A DNA stretch of 5,974 bases from Bacteroidota bacterium (GCA_003455275.1 DMRR01000030.1:1-5974), one strand, 5' to 3'. Positions 1-5,783 are shown, counted from the first letter of the stretch. Made by a program: numbers and translations. The notes: a model not told the origin generated them from the sequence alone.

Positions 1-229
1 AAAAAAAGGAAAAAAAAAAAAATTTTTAATAAAAAAAAATTTAAAAAATAAATGCTGTTCACTTGCACAATAAAATTTTTCTTCCCATAAAACCAATGTC
101 CATAAATGATTTCAGGAAAAAGGCGATTTATTGATTCAAGATTTAAATGAATCATTGGTCGAACAGGAAATCAACCTTCCTAATATTTAATGATCTCTTT
201 AACTCGGAGTAAAAAAGGATTTCCCGGAT
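1..229. other. AT-rich region downstream of the E2 gene, no supportable gene
   Basis: This stretch lies 3' of the minus-strand E2 gene and holds no gene I can support. Positions 1-52 are almost entirely A and T with long A runs, which may be a genuine AT-rich spacer or a low-quality contig edge. Further in are two weak inverted repeats: TGATTC/GAATCA (132-137 with 149-154, 11-base loop) and AGGAA/TTCCT (165-169 with 177-181, 7-base loop). Neither is followed by a T-run that would make a clear terminator for the E2 transcript. GGATTT occurs twice near 217-231. A plus-strand frame is open from 110 to a TAA at 188-190 but has no ATG in frame; it is discussed as a finding. Confidence 0.5.
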
Positions 230-1540
230 TTATAATGATCGATTGATATCAAACTGCTCAAGATAATCTGCCACTCGGCGAAGGAAAGATCCGCCGAGTG
301 CCCCATCAACTATTCTATGATCATAAGATAGAGACAGGAACATCATATGACGAATCGCAATTACATCTCCCTGTGAAGTTTCAAGCACTGCTGGTTTTTT
401 CTTTATTGATCCGGTTGCCATAATTGCAACCTGAGGTTGATTGATAATTGGCGTGCCCATCAGGTTGCCGAATGTGCCTACATTAGTTATCGTGAAAGTT
501 CCTCCTTCAATTTCTGCGGGTTTCAGCTGAGCATTGCGTGCACGCCTGGCCAGATCATTTACCTCCCTTGTAATGCCAACAAGATTTTTTGTATCAGCAT
601 TTTTGATAACAGGAACTATTAAATTACCGCTTGGCATGGCAGCTGCCATTCCAATGTTGATGTCTTTTCGGCGAATGATTTGAGTTCCGTTTACAGATGA
701 ATTCACGAGTGGAAAATCCTTTATTGCTTTAACAATAGCTTCTATAAACAGAGGAGTAAATGTGAGTTTCTCTCCTTCTCTTTTTTCAAAATCTTTTTTG
801 ACTTTTTCTCTCCACAAAACAAGATTTGTTACATCTGCTTCTACGAAACTTGTAACATGCGGACTTGTATGTTTACTCATTACCATATGTTCGGCTATGA
901 GTTTGCGCATCCGATCCATTTCTATTATCTCTACATTTCCACTCACAGAAATTTCCGGTTGCTGATATACAGGTTGAGCTGTTGAAATATTTTTTGCTTC
1001 TGAAGGAGCAATCTGCGCTCCGCTTTTTCTATTGCTTACATAATTAAGTATATCCTTTTTAGTGACCCGGTTTTCCATACCTGTTCCAGCTATTGTTTCC
1101 AACTCACTCATAGCAATGCCTTCACTCTTTGCAATATTTAAAACGAGCGGTGAGTAAAATCTTGCTCCATTGCTATTGCCGTTTGCTGATTGCGGTGCGC
1201 TTGCCACTGAAGGAGTTGCTGAAACTGATGTGGAAGAAGAATTTTGTTTTGCGGTGGTAACAACGGTTGCTGCCGGAGATGGTTTTGGAGAAGTTGCAGC
1301 GCCCGAAGAAATTATGGCTATTGGCTTATTCACTGCAATTACATCGCCTACTTTGTAAAGAATTTTTGTGATTGTTCCTGCAAAAGGAGATGGCACTTCG
1401 CTATCAACTTTATCAGTAGCAATTTCAAGAACCGGTTCATCTATTGCAACTGCATCCCCTTCGTTTTTCATCCACTTCAAAATAGTAGCCTCGGTAATAC
1501 TTTCTCCCATTTTGGGCATAATCAATTCTACTTCTGCCAT
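230..1540 (-). CDS. 2-oxo acid dehydrogenase complex, dihydrolipoamide acyltransferase (E2) subunit
   Basis: This is the E2 core enzyme of a 2-oxo acid dehydrogenase complex. It passes the acyl group from its own lipoyl arm to coenzyme A in the cytoplasm, between the E1 decarboxylase and E3 dihydrolipoamide dehydrogenase. The 436 residues show the full family order. An N-terminal lipoyl domain (about 1-80) has the lipoylation site K44 in the DKVD motif. A Ser/Ala/Pro/Thr-rich flexible linker (about 81-126) follows, then a peripheral subunit-binding domain (about 128-170, ending RVTKKDIL), a second linker, and the acyltransferase domain (about 205-436) with the catalytic SYDHRIVDG motif (H408, D412). 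The acyltransferase sequence most resembles branched-chain or pyruvate-type E2 proteins rather than a classical succinyltransferase, but the substrate cannot be settled without the E1 gene, which is absent here, so no symbol is given. The start is ATG with no Shine-Dalgarno. The gene follows mqnE after 54 bp. In the binding domain Leu134 replaces the Arg usual at that position. Confidence 0.95.
   Translation of the reverse strand: MAEVELIMPKMGESITEATILKWMKNEGDAVAIDEPVLEIATDKVDSEVPSPFAGTITKILYKVGDVIAVNKPIAIISSGAATSPKPSPAATVVTTAKQNSSSTSVSATPSVASAPQSANGNSNGARFYSPLVLNIAKSEGIAMSELETIAGTGMENRVTKKDILNYVSNRKSGAQIAPSEAKNISTAQPVYQQPEISVSGNVEIIEMDRMRKLIAEHMVMSKHTSPHVTSFVEADVTNLVLWREKVKKDFEKREGEKLTFTPLFIEAIVKAIKDFPLVNSSVNGTQIIRRKDINIGMAAAMPSGNLIVPVIKNADTKNLVGITREVNDLARRARNAQLKPAEIEGGTFTITNVGTFGNLMGTPIINQPQVAIMATGSIKKKPAVLETSQGDVIAIRHMMFLSLSYDHRIVDGALGGSFLRRVADYLEQFDINRSL
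272..300. repeat. Perfect 9-bp inverted repeat inside the E2 coding sequence
   Basis: CACTCGGCG at 272-280 is exactly complementary to CGCCGAGTG at 292-300, leaving an 11-base loop (281-291). Seven of nine pairs are G-C, far richer than the surroundings. It lies over E2 codons 414-423, just after the catalytic motif and about 40 bases before the stop. The pairing is visible directly; any role in RNA stability or attenuation near the 3' end is inference, and the conserved protein sequence there may explain it. Confidence 0.7.
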
Positions 1541-1594
1541 TGTAAAAAATTTGTGGGGCGAATGTAAGGGAAGAACTTTTCGGTAAAAATGCTA

Positions 1595-2788
1595 TCAGTT
1601 CAAATAGGAACGCTCTTGTTTAATTTCTTCAAGAGGATTCTCATTATAGTTTCTGATGGTATTATAAAGCGTGTCGCGTTCGATTGGGACTTTATTCACT
1701 TCCTGAATCAACTCAACCAAATCGCGAGTATTCATTGAAGGATTTTGTTCTTCTGCTCCGGCCATGGAATAAATTTTAGTTGTGTCATCAATGGTTCCGT
1801 CCATATCATCCACTCCAAAGTTCAGCATGAGCTGTGCATTGGTTCTCCCGAGCATTGGCCAATATGCTTTTACATGATTAAAGTTATCCAGAAAAATTCT
1901 GGACATTGCATAACACTTCATATCTTCAATGATTGTTGATTCCGAAACCTCACTCATTTCGTTATCCTTATTTCTGAATTTTAGTGGAATGAATGTGTTG
2001 AATCCGTGGGTTCGGTCTTGCAGTTCACGCAAAAGATTCATGTGATGAATGCGATGAAAATAATTTTCAATGTGACCATAAAGCATGGTTGCATTCGAAG
2101 GAATTCCCATTCTGTGTGCAGTTTCATGAATGCTCAGCCACTCTTCAGTGCTCGCCTTATCATGACAGATTTTATTTCTGATTTCTTCATGAAAGATTTC
2201 TGCACCGCCTCCCGGCATTGAATCCATTCCTGCATCTTTCAATTTCTGTAATCCCTCTGCAATGGAAACTTTTGCTTTGCGAAACATGTATTCAAGTTCC
2301 ACAGCAGTAAATGCCTTTACATGCAAATCGGGCCTGTGATTTTTAATATCACGAATCAGGTCACAGAAAAAATCAAGATTCATTTTTGGATGAACTCCTC
2401 CTACAATATGAACTTCAGTAACTGCAATCCCATCATACTTTCTTACAATGTTCATCATCATTTCATGAGTCAATTCCCAGGATTCATTTTCTTGCTGAAT
2501 TAATCTTGAATAAGAACAGAATTTACAAGTGAAAACACATTTGTTAGTTGGTTCAATATGGAAGTTGCGATTAAAAAAAACAGTATTTCCATTTTTTCTT
2601 TCACGAACATAATTGGCCAGTGAGCCGAGTAAGCCTATTGAAGCATTCTCATATAAATGAAGAGCCTCTTCAACAGTAATTCTTTCAGACTCTAGTACCT
2701 TATTGCTAATTCTTTTTAACTCCGATGAAATATTTTCATCATTAATTATTAGATCTATTCCTGTAGGTGAATCAATTTTAACAGCCAT
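1595..2788 (-). CDS. mqnE: Aminofutalosine synthase MqnE (radical SAM, menaquinone biosynthesis)
   Basis: MqnE is a cytoplasmic radical SAM enzyme of the futalosine route to menaquinone. It joins the adenosyl part of SAM to 3-[(1-carboxyvinyl)oxy]benzoate, giving 6-amino-6-deoxyfutalosine. The 397-residue product has the [4Fe-4S] motif CVFTCKFC (C84, C88, C91), preceded by HIEPTNK. It also has HIVGGVHPKM near 127-136, KAFTAVE near 158-164, PGGGAEIF at 192-199 and SNATMLYGHIE near 231-241. The PGGGAEIF form, KAFTAVE and the C-terminal WPMLGRTNAQL/SMAGAEEQNP stretch separate it from the sister enzyme MqnC, which as I recall it has PGAGAEIL-type sequence. Length and motifs fit the Bacteroidota form and nothing looks broken. 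It starts with ATG 43 bp after the dihydroorotase stop. That gap holds a small hairpin and a candidate promoter, so mqnE may be transcribed both from upstream and on its own. The other mqn genes are not in this window. Confidence 0.93.
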   Translation of the reverse strand: MAVKIDSPTGIDLIINDENISSELKRISNKVLESERITVEEALHLYENASIGLLGSLANYVRERKNGNTVFFNRNFHIEPTNKCVFTCKFCSYSRLIQQENESWELTHEMMMNIVRKYDGIAVTEVHIVGGVHPKMNLDFFCDLIRDIKNHRPDLHVKAFTAVELEYMFRKAKVSIAEGLQKLKDAGMDSMPGGGAEIFHEEIRNKICHDKASTEEWLSIHETAHRMGIPSNATMLYGHIENYFHRIHHMNLLRELQDRTHGFNTFIPLKFRNKDNEMSEVSESTIIEDMKCYAMSRIFLDNFNHVKAYWPMLGRTNAQLMLNFGVDDMDGTIDDTTKIYSMAGAEEQNPSMNTRDLVELIQEVNKVPIERDTLYNTIRNYNENPLEEIKQERSYLN

Positions 2789-2798
2789 AAATAATTGG

Positions 2799-2831
2799 CA
2801 AAAATACCTTCAACTTTATTTGAAGCTTCAA
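2799..2831 (-). promoter_or_regulatory. Candidate Bacteroidota-type promoter for mqnE
   Basis: Reading the minus strand, TATTTTTG (2806 down to 2799) matches the Bacteroidota -7 consensus TAnnTTTG exactly. A TTG at 2831-2829 lies 22 bp upstream, within the roughly 17-23 bp spacing known for the -33 element in this phylum. Transcription would begin around 2790-2795, only a few bases before the mqnE ATG at 2788, so the mRNA would be almost leaderless. The motif match is seen; promoter activity is inferred, and AT-rich DNA can yield chance matches. Confidence 0.4.
2808..2830. repeat. Small hairpin and overlapping palindrome between dihydroorotase gene and mqnE
   Basis: CTTCAA (2808-2813) and TTGAAG (2820-2825) form a perfect 6-bp stem with a 6-base loop. 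The second arm also lies inside the 10-bp palindrome TGAAGCTTCA (2821-2830), so two structures compete for it. On the minus strand the hairpin begins seven bases after the dihydroorotase stop codon and is followed by GTATTTTTG. That resembles a weak terminator, but the U-run is broken and overlaps the candidate mqnE promoter. Confidence 0.4.
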
Positions 2832-4190
2832 CTATCTGTGAAACTCTAATCGCTTTCCAAAAAAATTCTCGTTGAACAATCCATTCTGATATACGATATG
2901 TCCATTTACGAAAGTGTGTGTTACCCTTCCTCGAAATCTGTGTCCTTCCAGAGGGCTCCAGCCGCACTTATAATAAATATTATCGGGATGAACGGTCCAC
3001 TCTTCCTGCGGATTAACAAGAGCAAGGTCTGCATAATATCCTTCGCGAATAAATCCTCTGTCCTTCAGGCCAAAACAAATTGCCGGATTGTGAGCTGCCT
3101 TCTGTGCAATATCATAAAGAGTTAGTTGCCTGTTTTGCCAGAATTCTAATAACATATTCAGTGAATGCTGAACAAGCGGAAGCCCGCTTGGAGCTTTGAA
3201 ATAATTAATATTTCCATCAGCGGCGCGGGTCATTTTTTCCTCAAGAGTGTGAGGTGCATGATCAGTGGCTATGACATCAATAAATCCTTCCTTGAGCGCC
3301 TGCATCAATTTAGGTTTGTGTTCCGGACCTTTTATAGCCGGGTTACATTTTATCAAAGAACCAAGTGTTGCATAATCCCTTGAATCAAACCAAAGATGAT
3401 GAACGCATGCTTCTGCAGTAATTTTTTTCTGGGCAAGCGGAAGATCATTGCTGAAAAGAGCAATTTCATTTGCAGTTGATATATGAAGGATATGCAATCG
3501 TGAATTATGTTTTCGCGCAAGTTCAATCGCCAGCTTTGATGAGTCATAACATGCTTTCTCATCACGAATCACCGGATGAAACTTCATTGGTATTGCATCG
3601 CCATATTGCATTCTAAGCGGGATAGTATTCTCTTTTATCCGCTGGTCAACTTCGCAATGCGTAGCAATAAGCACCGGGGAAAATTTAAAAATGTTTTCAA
3701 GCGATTCAGGATTGTCGACGGCAAGGTCTCCAGTGCTGCTGCCCATAAAAATTTTTATTCCGCAAATTTTTTTCGGGTCTGTTTTTTTTACCTCTTCAAT
3801 ATTTGAATTGGATGTCCCCAGAAAAAAAGAGTAGTTCGCTAATGAATGCCGCGAAGCAATTTCATATTTCTGTTCAAGCAGCTCATGAGTAGTGGCCGGT
3901 GGAATCGTATTTGGCATTTCCATAAATGAAGTGGTGCCTCCGGCTACTGCTGCCTTTGCTTCTGTATAAATATTTGCCTTGTGAGTCATACCCGGTTCGC
4001 GAAAATGAACCTGATCATCGATCAATCCCGGAAAGCAATAATGGCTCTCGCCATCAATCTCGCGGTGTAATTGCTTAACAGAAATATTTGAATCAATTTT
4101 TTCAATGCGTTCATCACGAATTAAAATATCCACCGGCTTTATGGTGCCTTCGTTTATTACTTGTGCATTGCGAATGATGGTGACTGACAT
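2832..4190 (-). CDS. pyrC: Dihydroorotase (Bacteroidota-type, amidohydrolase superfamily)
   Basis: The product is a cytoplasmic dihydroorotase, the third step of pyrimidine synthesis: reversible cyclisation of N-carbamoyl-L-aspartate to dihydroorotate. The 452 residues form an amidohydrolase barrel with small N- and C-terminal flanking parts. Visible site residues are the first-strand motif DDQVHFREPG (58-67, with H62 and the substrate-binding R64), MPNT (92-95), K146 in GIKIFMGSS at the position of the carboxylated bridging lysine, H178 in THCE, H233/H236 in HILHIST, and D310 in TDHAPH. The unusual point is Q60 where most dihydroorotases have the first His of an HxH metal pair; I recall the same DDQVH motif in other Bacteroidota dihydroorotases. 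Hydantoinase and allantoinase are related alternatives, but FREPG and overall likeness favour dihydroorotase. ATG start; it lies only 18 bp downstream of pfkA, so co-transcription is likely. The symbol pyrC is used by function; the protein is not the short E. coli PyrC type. Confidence 0.9.
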   Translation of the reverse strand: MSVTIIRNAQVINEGTIKPVDILIRDERIEKIDSNISVKQLHREIDGESHYCFPGLIDDQVHFREPGMTHKANIYTEAKAAVAGGTTSFMEMPNTIPPATTHELLEQKYEIASRHSLANYSFFLGTSNSNIEEVKKTDPKKICGIKIFMGSSTGDLAVDNPESLENIFKFSPVLIATHCEVDQRIKENTIPLRMQYGDAIPMKFHPVIRDEKACYDSSKLAIELARKHNSRLHILHISTANEIALFSNDLPLAQKKITAEACVHHLWFDSRDYATLGSLIKCNPAIKGPEHKPKLMQALKEGFIDVIATDHAPHTLEEKMTRAADGNINYFKAPSGLPLVQHSLNMLLEFWQNRQLTLYDIAQKAAHNPAICFGLKDRGFIREGYYADLALVNPQEEWTVHPDNIYYKCGWSPLEGHRFRGRVTHTFVNGHIVYQNGLFNENFFGKRLEFHR

Positions 4191-4208
4191 ATGTGCAAAT
4201 AAAAAAAC

Positions 4209-5180
4209 TCATGTCGAAAGTATCTCTGCTATTCTCAGCAAATTCATATTGATGTCCAGGTTGTGCTTGGTTGCCTTTTCAAAAGGAGTGTATTCAATGT
4301 CGCGGTGAATCACTCCGACCATCACATTTTCTTTTCCGTCAAGCAATGCTTCTACAGCAGCTACACCTAATCTGCTAGCAAGCACCCTGTCCATGCAGGT
4401 AGGATTTCCTCCACGCTGCATGTGCCCTAGAATAGAAACGCGTGTGTCATAAAAATCAAAATGTTCTTTCACTTGTCTTGCTACATCATATGCGCCACCG
4501 GCTTCCTCGCCCTCAGCTACCACTACAATAGAAGAAGATTTATTCCGCTTCCAACCTTTTTCTAAGATGGAAATGAGATGAGAAATATTTGTTTCGGTTT
4601 CGGGAACAAGAATCGCTTCTGCACCACCCCCTATTCCACTTCGCAAAGCAATGAATCCTGCATCGCGACCCATTACCTCCACAAAAAATAATCGGTTGTG
4701 AGAGTCTGCTGTGTCACGGATTTTATCGATCGCTTCCATAGCCGTGTTTATGGCGGTGTCATATCCAATTGTGAAATCGGTTCCGTACAAATCATTATCA
4801 ATTGTACACGGAACGCCCACCGTTGAAATATTGTGCCGCATCCGGAATTCGAATGCTCCGCGGAATGTTCCGTCGCCGCCAAGTGCAACAAGTCCGTCAA
4901 TGCCGTGCTTCTTCAGATTTTCAAATGCTGTGTTCATTCCTTCTTCGGTCAGAAATCTTTTGCTGCGTGCAGTTTTCAAAACCGTTCCTCCGCGCTGAAT
5001 AATGTTGCTTACTGAATGAGAGGTGAGTTCATTCATATCGCCATCAATCATTCCTTCGAAACCGCGGCGAATACCAATTACTTTTTTGTTATGATAAATA
5101 GCAGTACGCACTACCGCGCGAAGTGCAGCATTCATTCCCGGTGCATCACCGCCTGAAGTGAAAACGCCAATAGTTTCCAT
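4209..5180 (-). CDS. pfkA: ATP-dependent 6-phosphofructokinase
   Basis: This is cytoplasmic phosphofructokinase, which phosphorylates fructose 6-phosphate to fructose 1,6-bisphosphate in the committed step of glycolysis. The 323-residue protein matches bacterial PfkA in length. Seen in order are the nucleotide loop TSGGDAPGMNA (8-18), R21 and R25 (effector-site positions in the E. coli enzyme), GGDGT (101-105), the catalytic TIDND (126-130, general base D128), the EVMGR substrate motif, and GHMQRGG. Gly104 in GGDGT is the ATP-type residue; PPi enzymes usually have Asp there. The second specificity position, Gly in ATP enzymes and Lys in PPi enzymes, is Cys125 here (PCTIDND), which is unusual. 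The frame extends one codon upstream to a TTG at 5183, but the adjacent ATG at 5180 is the better start and aligns with other PfkA N-termini. There is no Shine-Dalgarno. It is the first gene of the tight pfkA-pyrC-mqnE-E2 run; upstream is a repeat-filled 111-bp gap. Confidence 0.94.
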   Translation of the reverse strand: METIGVFTSGGDAPGMNAALRAVVRTAIYHNKKVIGIRRGFEGMIDGDMNELTSHSVSNIIQRGGTVLKTARSKRFLTEEGMNTAFENLKKHGIDGLVALGGDGTFRGAFEFRMRHNISTVGVPCTIDNDLYGTDFTIGYDTAINTAMEAIDKIRDTADSHNRLFFVEVMGRDAGFIALRSGIGGGAEAILVPETETNISHLISILEKGWKRNKSSSIVVVAEGEEAGGAYDVARQVKEHFDFYDTRVSILGHMQRGGNPTCMDRVLASRLGVAAVEALLDGKENVMVGVIHRDIEYTPFEKATKHNLDINMNLLRIAEILST

Positions 5181-5187
5181 CAAATAA

Positions 5188-5215
5188 ATTTTAGAATTAA
5201 GATTTTAGAATTGAG
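5188..5215. repeat. Two tandem copies of a 14-bp AT-rich unit
   Basis: ATTTTAGAATTAAG (5188-5201) is followed directly by ATTTTAGAATTGAG (5202-5215), identical at 13 of 14 positions, and then by ATT, the start of a third copy. The array sits just upstream of the pfkA start and is part of a wider repeat block reaching to 5293. Its role is unknown; copy-number change or a bend near a promoter are possibilities only. Confidence 0.7.
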
Positions 5216-5230
5216 ATTATTTGACATTAA

Positions 5231-5293
5231 AAGATTTTTAAATTTCAGAATAACTAATTCTTAAATATTCTTAAATCTGAAATCAAAAATCTT
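5231..5293. repeat. Long imperfect inverted repeat between the lipocalin-like gene and pfkA
   Basis: The arm at 5231-5249 pairs with 5276-5293 through 9 and then 8 base pairs, separated by a small internal loop (AA against C). This gives 17 paired positions around a 26-base loop (5250-5275). The right arm overlaps the TAA stop codon of the lipocalin-like gene, so a minus-strand transcript would fold right at the end of that gene. It may act as a terminator or 3' stability structure, but the bases after the stem are only TTTTAATG, without a strong U-run. The pairing is seen directly; the function is inferred. Confidence 0.55.
5257..5276. repeat. Exact tandem duplication of ATTCTTAAAT
   Basis: Two perfect copies of the 10-mer ATTCTTAAAT lie end to end at 5257-5266 and 5267-5276, mostly within the loop of the surrounding inverted repeat. 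The unit resembles, in inverse orientation, the 14-bp unit at 5188-5215 (AGAATT against AATTCT), so the whole gap seems built from related short words. Confidence 0.7.
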
Positions 5294-5708
5294 AAATTTT
5301 TTCGTAAGTGTATTTATGATGAATCAGATCCGGAGTTTGAAAATCAAGAACCAATTTTCCGTTGAGTGAAGATTTGATGGTGAACATTTTTGTTTTCCTG
5401 GAAGTGCTGCCGGTGAAATAAAGTTGCTTATAGTCGATCACTAATTTGTATGTGCCGCTTTCTTCTTTTCCGTTCGCCATCATCTTGTATGTATTGTCGG
5501 CATTAATTTCTACATAATCATTTCGCTGAGTAGAATCAGGAGCTGCCAGCACCCCAAATTCATCAATGCCTTTGAACAGCCACTTTCCGATTATCCTCTC
5601 ATTGAGCGGAGGATTAGTGGTTTGGGGAGTTGTTGTTGTGGTTTGTGAAAAAGAAAAAAGTGAAAAGTGAAGAGTGAAAAGTATTAGTCCGAAGAATTTT
5701 TTTCGCAT
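5292..5708 (-). CDS. Secreted lipocalin-like hypothetical protein
   Basis: This is a small 138-residue exported protein of unknown ligand. Residues 1-21 are a clear Sec signal peptide: basic MRKK, a hydrophobic core rich in Phe and Leu, and an FSFS-Q cleavage region typical of Bacteroidota. No Cys follows, so it is not a lipoprotein and is probably periplasmic or secreted. Residues 23-34 are a Thr/Pro-rich linker (TTTTTPQTTNPP). From about 35 the sequence looks like a small beta-barrel of the lipocalin-like kind. It has IIGKW (G41, W43) in the first strand, a polar NADNTYKMMANGKEESGTYK turn-and-strand pattern, and a strand-ending YTYEKI. That pattern is common in Bacteroidota lipocalin-like domains (Lipocalin_4 type); the assignment is from pattern only. 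The start is ATG. It is separated from pfkA by 111 bp of repeats with a stem-loop at its stop codon, so it is likely a separate transcript. Part of its signal peptide is encoded by a 7-bp tandem repeat. Confidence 0.75.
   Translation of the reverse strand: MRKKFFGLILFTLHFSLFSFSQTTTTTPQTTNPPLNERIIGKWLFKGIDEFGVLAAPDSTQRNDYVEINADNTYKMMANGKEESGTYKLVIDYKQLYFTGSTSRKTKMFTIKSSLNGKLVLDFQTPDLIHHKYTYEKI
5659..5682. repeat. 7-bp tandem repeat within the signal-peptide coding region
   Basis: The units AGTGAAA, AGTGAAG and AGTGAAA run end to end from 5659 to 5679, followed by AGT of a fourth. On the coding (minus) strand they give codons 10-17 of the lipocalin-like protein, in the hydrophobic core of its signal peptide. 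A 7-bp unit is not a multiple of three, so gain or loss of one unit would shift the frame. Confidence 0.65.
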
Positions 5709-5783
5709 TTGAAAAAATGTTTTGTGGTAGTAAAAGTAAATGAGAAGCTGAATTCATTACTTAAAGAAATTTTCTTTGTGCGC
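5709..5783. promoter_or_regulatory. Divergent intergenic region, with a 15-bp palindrome at 5763-5777
   Basis: These 75 bp separate two divergent starts, so promoters for both genes must lie here or in the adjoining coding ends. The clearest structure is AAAGAAA (5763-5769), a single T, and TTTCTTT (5771-5777), a perfect 7-bp inverted repeat 7 bp before the plus-strand ATG. TTTCTTTG (5771-5778) matches TAnnTTTG except at the second base. On the minus strand TACTTTTA, upstream of the lipocalin-like gene, is also one mismatch away. Neither has a convincing -33 partner, so no promoter is placed exactly. Confidence 0.4.

Noticed and set aside
1559..1566. TACATTCG on the minus strand as a -7 element for the E2 gene
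   Set aside because: It has one mismatch to TAnnTTTG and no TTG at 17-23 bp upstream, so it is too weak to call.
1244..1567. 107-residue plus-strand open frame antisense to the 5' part of the E2 gene
   Set aside because: It lies opposite the strongly supported lipoyl-domain coding region, is rich in Cys, Asn and Phe in no recognisable order, and looks like a shadow frame.
2755..2967. 70-residue minus-strand frame across the end of the dihydroorotase gene and the start of mqnE
   Set aside because: It overlaps two well-supported genes in another frame and has no family likeness.
4711..4998. 95-residue plus-strand open frame antisense to pfkA
   Set aside because: It covers the conserved GGDGT and TIDND coding region of pfkA and shows no motif of its own.
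5181..5183. TTG as the pfkA start codon
   Set aside because: The ATG directly after it gives the N-terminus expected for PfkA, and neither start has a Shine-Dalgarno to favour the TTG.
5181..5188. TTTATTTG immediately before the pfkA ATG as a promoter element
   Set aside because: It has one mismatch to TAnnTTTG and directly abuts the ATG, so transcription would start inside the coding sequence; it is more likely ordinary AT-rich leader.
5221..5226. TTGACA resembling a sigma-70 -35 box on the plus strand
   Set aside because: There is no suitable -10 box at 16-18 bp, no plus-strand gene follows for over 500 bp, and Bacteroidota use different promoter elements.
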